From NCBI RefSeq assembly GCF_002632755.1, contig NZ_NJAK01000001.1:2480001-2544000 (forward strand): a stretch of DNA of 64,000 bases, read 5' to 3'. Below the pieces are notes generated by a model, which saw only the letters and a list, made by a program, of their open reading frames with translations, made no database searches and was not told the origin of the DNA. This document shows positions 1-8,010 of the stretch, piece after piece. Made by a program: the position numbers and the translations under genes. This DNA comes from Xenorhabdus ishibashii. GTDB taxonomy: Bacteria > Pseudomonadota > Gammaproteobacteria > Enterobacterales > Enterobacteriaceae. Numbering within the stretch: the stretch's first letter is position 1; every line of letters begins with the position of its first letter.

Positions 1-101
1 CAGACAAAGACATTAAAGATCTCTCCCGCTATAAAAAAGATTCATTTTACTGGTATCAGAATGTTATTCAAACCCGTGGTGGTTCGTTAAAAAAATCCTG
101 A
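1..101 (+). CDS. 6-phospho-beta-glucosidase (GH1), C-terminal end only
   Basis: The gene runs in from the left edge; only the last 32 codons are present, ending in TGA at 99-101. The visible residues include KKDSFYWYQNVIQTRGGSL, the typical carboxy-terminal signature of glycoside hydrolase family 1 phospho-beta-glucosidases (BglA/AscB type), which split phosphorylated beta-glucosides after PTS uptake. An HPr paralogue follows 72 bases downstream, which fits a sugar-PTS context. The family is clear; exact substrate cannot be judged from this fragment. Confidence 0.75.
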   Translation, partial: DKDIKDLSRYKKDSFYWYQNVIQTRGGSLKKS

Positions 102-173
102 TCTTATTTCTATACCTAATAAATTGCAAAATTTTCGCTTGAAAGATAGAGAATATATAAACAGGTAATTTTT

Positions 174-434
174 ATGATTGAATATCCGGTGGTTGTTACT
201 GCTCCTTCAGGGTTGCATACGCGGCCTTGTGCTCAACTCTGTAATTTTGTCAAAAATTACACTGGCAAAATTGAAATTATCAGGGGAGATAAAAGTGCGA
301 ATCTAAAAAGCATGTTTAAAGTGATGTCGATGGGAATCAAAAGTGGTATGGAAGTAATTATTCGGGTTGAAGGTGATAATGAGAAGGCGATGGCACAATC
401 AGTTATTGAGTTTATTCGTAATATAAAAGACTGA
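174..434 (+). CDS. HPr-family phosphocarrier protein (paralogue)
   Basis: An 86-residue protein spanning a whole HPr domain. The phospho-accepting histidine lies in GLHTRPC (His15), and a Ser46-like site lies in KSMFKVMSMG. HPr passes phosphate from enzyme I to sugar-specific EIIA proteins in the cytoplasm. It is not beside ptsI/crr, so it is probably an accessory paralogue serving the adjacent beta-glucosidase or a regulatory role (inference). A decayed second copy of its middle part lies at 1516-1571. Start ATG 174 is followed by a conserved beginning; the upstream region is AT-rich without a strong ribosome site. Confidence 0.85.
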   Translation: MIEYPVVVTAPSGLHTRPCAQLCNFVKNYTGKIEIIRGDKSANLKSMFKVMSMGIKSGMEVIIRVEGDNEKAMAQSVIEFIRNIKD

Positions 435-480
435 GCTATATACTTTATTAATCCATTTAATCATGAGTAAGGAGTATTTT

Positions 481-870
481 ATGATTTCTTTTGACAAAAT
501 GGAGCATATGGCACATCGCCTAATATCCCCAACTCAATTAAATAAATATATTAAATATGGTCATGTAGGTGCTGTTATTCAAAGTAAATCTGGTCATATT
601 TATACTGGAATTAATATTGATACTGCTTGCTCTATGGGGTTTTGTGCAGAGCACTGTGCCATCGCTGAGATGATAAAGCAAGGTGAAACACAGATAATCA
701 GGATTATTGCTGTCAACCGGCATGGTAATATCATTCCTCCCTGTGGCCGGTGCCGAGAGTTTATCAGCCAGATAAACCCAGAGAATATCCATGCAGAAGT
801 AAAAGTCTCGCAAGAAAAGGTTTTATCTCTTAGTGAACTATTACCTTTTGACTGGAAGAATCAATATTAG
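481..870 (+). CDS. Cytidine-deaminase-fold protein
   Basis: A 129-residue protein with both zinc motifs of the CDA superfamily: C55-A-E57, where Glu would be the proton shuttle, and P-C88-G-R-C91. Such enzymes hydrolytically deaminate cytidine or related aminopyrimidines; the short length and the CAE rather than HAE form resemble small Cdd/blasticidin-S-deaminase-like members. An upstream in-frame ATG at 463 exists, but TAAGGAG at 468-474 is placed exactly for ATG 481, so that start is preferred. It follows the HPr gene by 46 bases, probably as one transcript ending at the 882-909 hairpin. The natural substrate is unknown. Confidence 0.75.
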   Translation: MISFDKMEHMAHRLISPTQLNKYIKYGHVGAVIQSKSGHIYTGINIDTACSMGFCAEHCAIAEMIKQGETQIIRIIAVNRHGNIIPPCGRCREFISQINPENIHAEVKVSQEKVLSLSELLPFDWKNQY

Positions 871-874
871 TGCT

Positions 875-910
875 TTCCCAAAACTGCCCGATTAACGATT
901 CGGGCAGTTC
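875..910. terminator. Bidirectional hairpin terminator, copy 1 of a 36-bp duplicate
   Basis: AACTGCCCGA (882-891) pairs with TCGGGCAGTT (900-909) around an 8-nt loop. It sits between the convergent deaminase-like gene and yafQ, and the minus-strand product ends in a short U run. The 36 bases 875-910 are repeated perfectly at 1583-1618. Confidence 0.75.
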
Positions 911-913
911 CAG

Positions 914-1189
914 TTAAAATAGATCGGAGTGCGTTCCTGTTCTTTCAAATCTAATCAGGCTATCAGTAAGTTTGTAAATAAGAATCCAATCAGGCTCTAT
1001 ATGAGCATCCCTGTAACCTTTGTAATTCCCTTGCAAAGGATGATCTTTGTATATAGTTGGCAAAGGTAGCTCATTGTTAATTAAGAGTTTCATTAAATCT
1101 TTTAACTTGTTCATATCCTTATGGCGCTTTTGAGCCAGCTTCAAATCTCGTTGGAATTGACTTGAATATTCAATTTCCCGCTGCTTCAT
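914..1189 (-). CDS. yafQ: YafQ/RelE-type mRNA interferase toxin
   Basis: A 91-residue basic protein of the RelE/ParE superfamily, YafQ branch. Visible signatures are the amino-terminal FQRDLK, the HPLQGNYKGYRDAHIEPDWILIY segment, which carries the conserved core strand, and the RTGTHSDLF carboxy terminus with the catalytic-type His. YafQ toxins cut mRNA on the ribosome and are neutralised by DinJ. The stop lies 5 bases from the hairpin at 882-909. It is immediately downstream of the antitoxin gene (6-base gap) in the usual antitoxin-first order. Confidence 0.88.
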   Translation of the reverse strand: MKQREIEYSSQFQRDLKLAQKRHKDMNKLKDLMKLLINNELPLPTIYKDHPLQGNYKGYRDAHIEPDWILIYKLTDSLIRFERTGTHSDLF

Positions 1190-1195
1190 GGCTCA

Positions 1196-1456
1196 TTAAA
1201 TACCCAATTTGTCAAATAGCTCGTCAACATCTTTCGCTTTATGGATATTTATACCGTTTTCACTATCAGCAATGGTTTTTGCAGTCAGTGCATTAGGAAT
1301 ACGCATATCGAACGGTAACGCCTTTTCTTTTGCTACCTTGGTCAAAGTAATTCTAATTAAGTCAGATACAGTTAAACCCATGCTAGCCAGCACTTCAGCA
1401 GCTTCATTTTTTAGTGTTTCATCTATACGAGCACGAACAAATGCATTTGCAGCCAT
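1196..1456 (-). CDS. dinJ: DinJ/RelB-family antitoxin
   Basis: An 86-residue protein with the ribbon-helix-helix amino terminus typical of DinJ (ANAFVRARIDETLKNEA, then LGLTVSDLIR-like MGLTVSDLIRITL). The carboxy-terminal half should wrap the YafQ toxin. Such antitoxins repress their own operon. The pair is flanked by duplicated sequence (36-bp terminator and HPr fragment), which suggests it arrived as a small module or was caught in a local duplication. Promoter should lie at about 1457-1515, an AT-rich gap. Confidence 0.88.
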   Translation of the reverse strand: MAANAFVRARIDETLKNEAAEVLASMGLTVSDLIRITLTKVAKEKALPFDMRIPNALTAKTIADSENGINIHKAKDVDELFDKLGI

Positions 1457-1515
1457 GTTGAATCCCTGAGTTGGTTAATAAACATACTGTAGCTCAATTG
1501 AGATACATAATCAAA

Positions 1516-1571
1516 TCTGTAACTTGATCAAAAATTATAGAGGCAAAATTAAAATTATCAGAGGAGATAAT
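1516..1571 (+). pseudogene. Decayed fragment of the HPr paralogue
   Basis: Bases 1516-1571 align without gaps to 238-293 inside the HPr gene; by eye roughly four fifths of positions match (shared CAAAAATTA, GGCAAAATT and AAATTATCAG blocks). The matching stretch corresponds to residues about 22-40 and has no start codon or flanking HPr sequence. It is followed at once by the second terminator copy, so the deaminase-like gene is missing from this copy. Confidence 0.75.
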
Positions 1572-1582
1572 ATGAGAGTAAC

Positions 1583-1618
1583 TTCCCAAAACTGCCCGAT
1601 TAACGATTCGGGCAGTTC
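1583..1618. terminator. Second perfect copy of the 36-bp hairpin terminator
   Basis: Identical to 875-910 over 36 bases; stem 1590-1599 with 1608-1617. It lies 25 bases beyond the exbD stop and would terminate exbBD on the minus strand, as its twin terminates yafQ. Confidence 0.75.
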
Positions 1619-1642
1619 ATATTTTGGGTAAGCAAAGAAAAG

Positions 1643-2068
1643 TTATTGTGCGGAAACTGATTCCATCCCCACTAATCCCACTTTGAGATAACCCGCCTTG
1701 CGCAGAGAATCCATGACGCTCATCAGAGTTTCATAATCCACTGTTTTATCGGCTTGGAAGAAAATTGTCGTATCTTTATTGGATTGTGTGGTTTTATCCA
1801 ATACCAAAGACAAATTATCACGATCAACCGCCTGCTCTCCCACATACAACTGCTTATCTGCTTTCACCGTCAAAAATACCGGTTTTTCTGGTCGTGGTTG
1901 CGGTTTAGCGGTTGATGCTGGTAAATCAACTTTAATATCTACCGTTGCCAATGGCGCTGCCACCATGAAAATAATCAGCAGCACTAACATCACGTCAATA
2001 AACGGCGTAACGTTAATTTCATGCAGTTCGCCGCTATCGTCTAAATCTTCATTAAGACGTATTGCCAT
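1643..2068 (-). CDS. exbD: ExbD, TonB energy-transduction subunit
   Basis: A 141-residue inner-membrane protein with a short cytoplasmic head, one transmembrane helix (DVMLVLLIIFMVAAPLA) carrying the proton-pathway Asp in INVTPFIDVMLV, and a periplasmic domain. ExbD with ExbB uses the proton gradient to drive TonB-dependent uptake of iron complexes and vitamin B12. It follows exbB with a 6-base gap. The exbBD/metC divergent arrangement is the same as in E. coli. Confidence 0.96.
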   Translation of the reverse strand: MAIRLNEDLDDSGELHEINVTPFIDVMLVLLIIFMVAAPLATVDIKVDLPASTAKPQPRPEKPVFLTVKADKQLYVGEQAVDRDNLSLVLDKTTQSNKDTTIFFQADKTVDYETLMSVMDSLRKAGYLKVGLVGMESVSAQ

Positions 2069-2074
2069 AATTTA

Positions 2075-3046
2075 TTACCTTGCTTCTGCTTTTTCTGTTC
2101 TGCTTTCAGCCAAATCAAGATCACGCCCCAGCAACAAGATTGCCTTAGCTGCCATATCACCCACCTGACCACGGTATGATGAAATAACACGGGCAAAGAC
2201 GTTATAAATCACTACCGCAGGGATCGCAGCCACCAGCCCCAATGCTGTCGCTAACAGTGCTTCTGCTATCCCTGGTGCAACAACGGCCAGGTTAGTCGTT
2301 TGTGAATGAGCAATGCCGATAAAACTGTTCATGATCCCCCAGACAGTACCAAACAGTCCCACAAATGGAGAAATGGCACCAATGGTCGCCAAGTAACCGT
2401 TACCACGCCCCATATGACGGCTAATTGCTGCGACGGCTCGCTCCATGCGGAACGAAGTACGTTCTTTGGTTCCAACCTTGTCAATGCTGTCAGCAGACAG
2501 AGCACGCTCCGACTGTGCTTCATTCAATAACAGACGGCTGACGCTGCGATTACCAAAATCTGCGGCAATTTTCACTGCCACATCCAGATTGGCAGCCTCA
2601 GCCAAAGTCAATTGCTCCTTACGTAAACGGCGGCGAGCCATTAAGAGTTCTGTACCTTTGGAGAAAAACAATGCCCATGTAATGACAGAAGCGATCACCA
2701 ATCCCACCATAACAGTTTTTACTACCACATCTGCGTTTTGGTACATGCCCCAAACAGACAGATCCGTTGCAAAACCACCGGACAGATTGTCAGAAATTTC
2801 TTCAATGGGTGCCATAACCGTTTCTTCAGTCGTCACGGTTTCTGTAGCCGTTATGGTTTGCGCATCTGAAGTTGATGGTGCGTCGGTTGTTGATTCAATC
2901 GCTTGTGAAGCTGCGGAAGATGCTGGTGTTGCCGGAGCAGCTACCTGAGCAGCAGCCTGATTTTCTGGCGGAGCTGGTGTCGTATCAGCCCATGCTGAAC
3001 TTGTTAATCCGAGTGCCAATAGAATAGAAGCTGTCAAATTACGCAT
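2075..3046 (-). CDS. exbB: ExbB, TonB energy-transduction subunit (long form)
   Basis: A 323-residue MotA/TolQ/ExbB family protein. Residues 1-20 look like a cleavable signal peptide, followed by about 70 Ala/Pro/Thr/Ser-rich residues absent from the 244-residue E. coli protein; three transmembrane helices follow, including ATIGAISPFVGLFGTVWGIM and the LLATALGLVAAIPAVV segment. Long ExbB forms with such a leader occur in other enterobacteria. It forms the motor complex with ExbD and TonB. A Fur-like box lies about 250 bases upstream. Confidence 0.95.
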   Translation of the reverse strand: MRNLTASILLALGLTSSAWADTTPAPPENQAAAQVAAPATPASSAASQAIESTTDAPSTSDAQTITATETVTTEETVMAPIEEISDNLSGGFATDLSVWGMYQNADVVVKTVMVGLVIASVITWALFFSKGTELLMARRRLRKEQLTLAEAANLDVAVKIAADFGNRSVSRLLLNEAQSERALSADSIDKVGTKERTSFRMERAVAAISRHMGRGNGYLATIGAISPFVGLFGTVWGIMNSFIGIAHSQTTNLAVVAPGIAEALLATALGLVAAIPAVVIYNVFARVISSYRGQVGDMAAKAILLLGRDLDLAESRTEKAEAR

Positions 3047-3298
3047 CAGTTAGCCTTACTCTCTTTCTTATAGATTCTGTTACTTAGCAGTGAATCGCGT
3101 TTACTCATCTTGCTAATCCTAATATTTCCTGAGTCATGGTTCATTTTTCAACCTTGTATCTCCGCCCCCTTACCGCTTAATAACTGCACAGCAAGGTGCA
3201 TTCGGGAAGATACAGGTTTCATTTACCCCTTGATTCAGGCTTTTTACCTCAAGAGAGGAAAAAGTCCGCTACAAATGATATCAGACATTTGGCGATTT

Positions 3299-3317
3299 GA
3301 TAGTAATTATCATTACT
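3299..3317 (-). promoter_or_regulatory. Fur-like box in the exbB-metC intergenic region
   Basis: GATAGTAATTATCATTACT matches the 19-bp Fur consensus at about 14 positions. It lies in the 465-base divergent region between exbB and metC; iron repression of exbBD is the natural reading, although it is some 250 bases from the exbB start. The rest of 3047-3511 shows no convincing gene; an 82-codon frame at 3110-3358 lacks recognisable features. Confidence 0.55.
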
Positions 3318-3511
3318 ATTTAACAAAAAAGTACCACTTAATGATGTTCCTTCGTTAATCGATCCTGATTTACTATCGCCTGCTCACCTTGAATTTTCGT
3401 CAAGTTGCGCGAATCTCTTTGGTAAAACCGCCCCAAATCTTTTAACTTTCTAATCATTATTTGAGCGATTCTATTTAGATATAAGCAAGAAATAACTTGG
3501 GGAATGATGCC

Positions 3512-4705
3512 ATGACAGAAAAAAAACTAGAAACTTTATTGGTCAGTGCCGGAAGACAGAAACGATATACGCAAGGTGCCGTTAATCCATTGATTCAACG
3601 CACTTCATCTGTCATTTTTGATACCGTTGAAGACTTAAAGCAAGCCTTGAAAAACCGTGATAAGGGTGAGTTATTTTATGGGCGCCGTGGCACACTGACG
3701 CATTTTTCCTTCCAGACAGCGATGTCTGAGCTGGAAGGCGGTGCCGGTTGTGCACTATATCCTTCCGGAACGGCAGCTATTACCCATTCAATTCTGGCAT
3801 TTGTGGCAACCGGTGATCATGTCTTAATGACAGGTACTGCCTATGAACCTACACAAGAATTTTGCCATCATGTTTTGAAAAAAATGGGAATTTCCACCGA
3901 TTATTTTGATCCTATGATCGGAGAAAACATTGCTTCACTGATTCAACCTAATACCAAAGTTATCTTTCTTGAGTCACCTGGCTCTTTGACGATGGAGGTG
4001 CAAGATATTCCTGCCATCGTGCGGGCTATTCGACAAGTCAATTCTGAGATTGTCATTATTATCGATAATACATGGGCGGCTGGCGTACTGTTTAAGGCTC
4101 TGGAGTTTGGTATCGATATTTCTATCCAATCAGCCACCAAATATATTATTGGCCATTCAGACGGAATGCTGGGTACAGCGGTTGCCAATGCACGATGTTG
4201 GGATCAGCTTAGGGAAGGATCTTACCTGCTGGGGCAAATTGCCGATCCCGATACGGTATACATGGCAAACCGAGGGCTGCGCACGTTAGCGGTTCGTTTA
4301 AAACAACACGAAGAAAACAGCATCAAAATTGCCAAATGGCTTGCGCAGCGGCCGGAAGTTGCCGAAGTTTATCACCCTGCCCTGCCTTCTTGCCCAGGGC
4401 ATCAGTTCTTTCAGCGCGATTTCACTGGTTCCTGCGGACTATTTTCTTTTCTCCTGAATATCCAGCTTACACCTCAACAACTTGCAGATTATCTCGATAA
4501 TCTGAGTCATTTTAAGATGGCCTTTTCATGGGGAGGTTTTGAGTCATTGATTTTGGGAATTCAACCAGAAATGCTGCAACGACTGCGTCAATACCCTTCG
4601 CCGCAAAAAACGGGCACCTTATTCCGTCTCCATATTGGACTGGAAAATCGACAAGACTTGATTGATGATCTGGAAGCCGGTTTTGCACGTTTGGCAATTC
4701 GTTAA
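3512..4705 (+). CDS. metC: Cystathionine beta-lyase MetC
   Basis: A 397-residue PLP enzyme that cleaves cystathionine to homocysteine, pyruvate and ammonia in methionine synthesis. The start at ATG 3512 ([20 protein letters not shown]) aligns with E. coli MetC; an upstream TTG at 3497 is not needed. [14 protein letters not shown] and the Schiff-base lysine in [11 protein letters not shown] (Lys210) are in place, and length is normal for the family. It is divergent from exbBD and followed by yghB, as in E. coli. Confidence 0.95.
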   Translation: MTEKKLETLLVSAGRQKRYTQGAVNPLIQRTSSVIFDTVEDLKQALKNRDKGELFYGRRGTLTHFSFQTAMSELEGGAGCALYPSGTAAITHSILAFVATGDHVLMTGTAYEPTQEFCHHVLKKMGISTDYFDPMIGENIASLIQPNTKVIFLESPGSLTMEVQDIPAIVRAIRQVNSEIVIIIDNTWAAGVLFKALEFGIDISIQSATKYIIGHSDGMLGTAVANARCWDQLREGSYLLGQIADPDTVYMANRGLRTLAVRLKQHEENSIKIAKWLAQRPEVAEVYHPALPSCPGHQFFQRDFTGSCGLFSFLLNIQLTPQQLADYLDNLSHFKMAFSWGGFESLILGIQPEMLQRLRQYPSPQKTGTLFRLHIGLENRQDLIDDLEAGFARLAIR

Positions 4706-4854
4706 CTTTCACTTTTAAATGATGGCTATCTCTTTATTGCGAATTAGCAGATAGCCACGGTTTCCCTTAATGCTGAATCAAATCCCCCCCTATCTCATCA
4801 TTTTGCGGTACACTGAGGCAGATCATTTTACTCGCAAAAATCACAGGATAAACA

Positions 4855-5526
4855 ATGGAAACGTTAAGCGAGATTGTGCATGCACTCTGGCATCATGATT
4901 TTAACCAACTTGCCAATCCAGATGTCATCTGGGTTATTTATGGCGTCCTTTTTGTCACGCTAGTGTTGGAAAACGGACTACTGCCAGCCGCCTTTTTACC
5001 CGGTGATACTCTGTTGGTTCTTTCCGGTGCTTTAATTGCCAAAGGTGTCATGAGTTTCATTCCCACGGTAGTTCTGCTAACCATCGCGGCAAGTCTGGGC
5101 TGTTGGCTGGGTTATTTGCAGGGACGCTGGCTCGGCCATACCCGTATTGTCAAAAACTGGCTGGCTCAACTTCCCTTACAATATCGCCAACGTGCCAATA
5201 TGTTATTCTCTAAACACGGTCTGTCTGCTCTGCTTATCGGACGCTTTTTAGCGTTTGTTCGCACTCTCCTGCCAACATTTGCCGGCATTTCTGGCCTAAA
5301 TAATAAACGCTTTCAATTTTTTAACTGGTTAAGTGGCTTCTTATGGGTCATTATTATCGTGGGTTTTGGCTATATCCTGAACCAAATCCCTTTCGTTAAA
5401 GCACATCAAGATATGGTCATGAACATTTTGATGATTTTGCCTGTCATTTTGTTGATCAGTGGCTTGTCAGCTTCTTTGCTGATGTATTGGCGTCATAAGA
5501 AAGGAGCCGCAAAGAAAAACAAATAA
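4855..5526 (+). CDS. yghB: DedA-family membrane protein YghB
   Basis: A 223-residue polytopic inner-membrane protein of the DedA (VTT/SNARE-associated) family. It shows the [16 protein letters not shown] segment and the [16 protein letters not shown] motif with conserved arginines. YghB and YqjA in E. coli are partly redundant and support envelope integrity and proton-motive-force homeostasis, plausibly as lipid or ion transporters. Position directly after metC matches E. coli synteny. Confidence 0.9.
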   Translation: METLSEIVHALWHHDFNQLANPDVIWVIYGVLFVTLVLENGLLPAAFLPGDTLLVLSGALIAKGVMSFIPTVVLLTIAASLGCWLGYLQGRWLGHTRIVKNWLAQLPLQYRQRANMLFSKHGLSALLIGRFLAFVRTLLPTFAGISGLNNKRFQFFNWLSGFLWVIIIVGFGYILNQIPFVKAHQDMVMNILMILPVILLISGLSASLLMYWRHKKGAAKKNK

Positions 5527-5639
5527 CGTGCTTATCGTTTTAACACCATCGCAAAAACGCTATTTTTCTATTTACTTGATTTTTTATTTACTTAACTATC
5601 ATCTGACTGGATTATCAACTCAATAATTGAACAACCAGA

Positions 5640-5727
5640 GTCCATTCCGACAGGTACTGTGACTACCAATTATTTAAGCTGTGCTCAACTTTTACATGCT
5701 GAATAACTTGTCCTGAATGGGATGGAC
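5640..5727. repeat. Imperfect 88-bp inverted repeat before the AKR gene
   Basis: GTCCATTCC (5640-5648) pairs with GGGATGGAC (5719-5727, one G-T pair), and inner CAGG/CCTG bases continue the arm. It ends 26 bases before the AKR gene start and is the only structure seen in the 227-base gap after yghB. It may be a 5' UTR structure or a small repeat relic. Confidence 0.4.
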
Positions 5728-5753
5728 AACCTCATTAACTAAAGGAGGTAATA

Positions 5754-6584
5754 ATGGGTCAGCAGACAATTATTAAACTCGCTGATGGAAATCACATGCC
5801 ACAATTGGGGCTTGGCGTTTGGAAAGCAAGTAATGAACAGGTTGTTAAGTCTATCCATACCGCATTAGAATCCGGTTATCGCTCCATTGATACAGCAGCA
5901 ATTTTTCATAACGAAGAAGGTGTGGGGAAAGCCTTGCAGGAAACTGATATCCCACGCGAAGAAATTTTCATCACTACCAAACTTTGGAATGATCGCCATC
6001 TGGATGCCCGTGCGGCATTACAAGAGAGTCTGGACAAGTTACAGTTAGATTATGTTGATCTCTATCTCATTCAATGGCCTGTTCCCGAACAGGATCATTA
6101 TGTTGATGCATGGAGGCAACTGATTGAACTGAAAGAAACAGGTCTGACTCGCAGTATTGGAGTGTGTAATTTTCATATCGAGCATTTACAAAAAATAATA
6201 CAGGAAACAGGTGTCGTTCCTGTCATCAACCAAATTGAATTGCATCCCTTGCTGCAACAGCGACAACTTCACTCATGGAATGCTACCCACCATATTACAA
6301 CCGAATCCTGGAGTCCGTTATCACGGGGCGGAAAAGGCGTTTTTAATTCTCCACTGGTTGAACGTCTGGCACTTAAATATGGCAAGACTCCAGCGCAAAT
6401 TGTCATTCGTTGGCATCTTGAATGCGGCATGATTGCCATTCCTAAATCTGTTACACCAGCCCGCATTAAAGAAAATTTTGATGTATTTGATTTCAGGCTG
6501 GAAAAAGAAGACTTAACAGCTATGGCTGAACTGGATATTGGGAAACGGATAGGTCCAAATCCCGATACTTATAATCAATTTTAG
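5754..6584 (+). CDS. dkgA: Aldo-keto reductase orthologous to DkgA, catalytic Tyr and His replaced
   Basis: A 276-residue (beta/alpha)8 NADPH-dependent AKR-fold protein, aligned throughout with E. coli DkgA (2,5-diketo-D-gluconate/methylglyoxal reductase). The nicotinamide-binding end is conserved (TESWSPLSRGGKG, IPKSVTPARIKENF). Of the AKR catalytic tetrad, Asp46 and Lys76 remain, but the Tyr proton donor is Phe51 (IDTAAIFHNE) and the active-site His is Gln107 (LYLIQWPVP). On AKR knowledge this should greatly reduce carbonyl reduction. The reading frame is intact and the ribosome site AAAGGAGG is strong, so the protein is probably made; its role may have changed. Confidence 0.88.
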   Translation: MGQQTIIKLADGNHMPQLGLGVWKASNEQVVKSIHTALESGYRSIDTAAIFHNEEGVGKALQETDIPREEIFITTKLWNDRHLDARAALQESLDKLQLDYVDLYLIQWPVPEQDHYVDAWRQLIELKETGLTRSIGVCNFHIEHLQKIIQETGVVPVINQIELHPLLQQRQLHSWNATHHITTESWSPLSRGGKGVFNSPLVERLALKYGKTPAQIVIRWHLECGMIAIPKSVTPARIKENFDVFDFRLEKEDLTAMAELDIGKRIGPNPDTYNQF

Positions 6585-6641
6585 CAGGGAAAACCATCCC
6601 ATAGATTCATCTGCCCATTTCACTCAATCCATTTCAACGAG

Positions 6642-6671
6642 CCTGAACTCTGTTCTTCAGCAGGGTTCAGG
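6642..6671 (+). terminator. Hairpin terminator after the AKR gene
   Basis: CCTGAACTCTG (6642-6652) pairs with CAGGGTTCAGG (6661-6671), an 11-bp stem with one G-T pair and an 8-nt loop. A run of T is weak, so strength is uncertain. Confidence 0.55.
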
Positions 6672-6903
6672 TACATAACCTGAATAAAATCCTTTTCATA
6701 CAACACTATAATTTATCAATTAAATCAGAAATATTAATAATAACCATGTTTACTATTTATGTATGAACTATGTTATAGACTTACTTCACAACGCTAAATA
6801 ACAGGCGTATTAAATAGATAATTGAAACACGCAACGTGTTTATGACAGCATCAATCCGTATATTTACATCAACGTTCCAGACAAAGAACTTAAGGAAATG
6901 ATA

Positions 6904-7221
6904 ATGATTTACATAGTTATTTCTTTATTAATGCTTATCCCTTTTTTCTTCGCCTTAAAGTGGTTCCTGCTGTCACACCGGATCCACTACAACGCAGCGG
7001 GGATCTTACTTGCAATCGTAGCTATGGCCTTTCATATGTATATCTTTCGTTTTAACAATATTCCGGTTGTGCATATTAATGTTGCCCATCAGCCGATTGT
7101 GTTTTATGGCGCAGTCATGATTACGCTTCTACACGGCATACTCTATTCCATTTGTTTCAAGCGATACTATGGGAAGAATATTGATAATGAGGAAAGTTAT
7201 CCGCACAATAACCAACGGTAA
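6904..7221 (+). CDS. Small inner-membrane protein, unrecognised
   Basis: A 105-residue protein with three predicted transmembrane segments (residues about 1-18, 32-48 and 67-86) and a charged carboxy terminus rich in Asn, Asp and Glu. TAAGGA at 6891-6896 suits ATG 6904 better than the in-frame ATG at 6898. No family is recognised. It stands alone, followed by convergent ytjB 7 bases away. The upstream 230 bases are AT-rich and probably hold its promoter. Confidence 0.6.
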   Translation: MIYIVISLLMLIPFFFALKWFLLSHRIHYNAAGILLAIVAMAFHMYIFRFNNIPVVHINVAHQPIVFYGAVMITLLHGILYSICFKRYYGKNIDNEESYPHNNQR

Positions 7222-7228
7222 TATCACA

Positions 7229-7894
7229 TTACCGTTGGGGTTCATCACCTTGCTCTTCATTTTCTGCTTCATCAGAAAGTTTCGTATTAGCAGTCAGCAG
7301 ATAAGGGGATTGTTGCCAGCGACTAGGATATAATTTCAGCAAGTTATGAGCCAGAATAAACCCAATCGCTAAAGATAACAGGAGCATTATTCTAAGTAAG
7401 TTAGTTGTGTTATCGACCTGTTTGGCCTCAGTTGCCAGTCGGTGTGTATCCAATGTCAGGCGAAGAAAACCTTTTGGATGATTTTTCCCTGGTATCGGCA
7501 TAACAATTTGTTGGTTGAAATAACTATTGGATTTTTTGCCTTCTAACGATAATCGTTCACGAACAGAAATCGGTTCACCACTGCGTGCTATCTGTGTGCC
7601 ATTCTCCAGATAGACACTAGCATCTAAAATGCGGCTATTGCTGGTCAAGTAATCTAAGTTAGCTACAATCTTTTTATTATTAAGATCTTTGCTACCATTC
7701 TCCATATAATCAGACAAGCTGAATGCGACCTGCTTTGCCAATGTTTTCGCTAGATCTTCAAATTGATCCATATGCGCCTGTTGTTGAGAACGGCTGAAAT
7801 AGGAAACGCCCTGCATCAGCAGCACCAGCAGTGCTATACATATTAATATAATCGCCGTCTTGTGCAGTCTAATTTTTAGCTTCGGTTTTATCAT
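7229..7894 (-). CDS. ytjB: YtjB/Smp family membrane protein
   Basis: A 221-residue protein with an amino-terminal transmembrane helix (IILICIALLVLLMQGVSYF), a periplasmic domain of about 130 residues and a second helix (IMLLLSLAIGFILAHNLLKLYP). It is orthologous to E. coli YtjB (SmpA), encoded divergently from serB exactly as here. Function is poorly known; the topology resembles the sensor part of signalling proteins. The carboxy terminus is acidic. Confidence 0.88.
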   Translation of the reverse strand: MIKPKLKIRLHKTAIILICIALLVLLMQGVSYFSRSQQQAHMDQFEDLAKTLAKQVAFSLSDYMENGSKDLNNKKIVANLDYLTSNSRILDASVYLENGTQIARSGEPISVRERLSLEGKKSNSYFNQQIVMPIPGKNHPKGFLRLTLDTHRLATEAKQVDNTTNLLRIMLLLSLAIGFILAHNLLKLYPSRWQQSPYLLTANTKLSDEAENEEQGDEPQR

Positions 7895-8010
7895 AGTTAT
7901 CTCATCCCATGCTCAGAAAGCACATGTTGCCAGATGCAGTAATGATAGGATAGTTTGAAAAGCGTTTTTTGCCTGCACCAAATTATATGGAATTACAGGA
8001 GTCAATGTTC

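Noticed and set aside
2445..2948. 167-codon frame opposite exbB
   Set aside because: Antisense to the exbB Ala/Thr-rich leader and membrane region; low-complexity translation is a consequence of that composition.
3110..3358. 82-codon frame between exbB and metC
   Set aside because: No ribosome site, no recognisable domain, and it spans the Fur-like box; the region is better explained as a divergent promoter.
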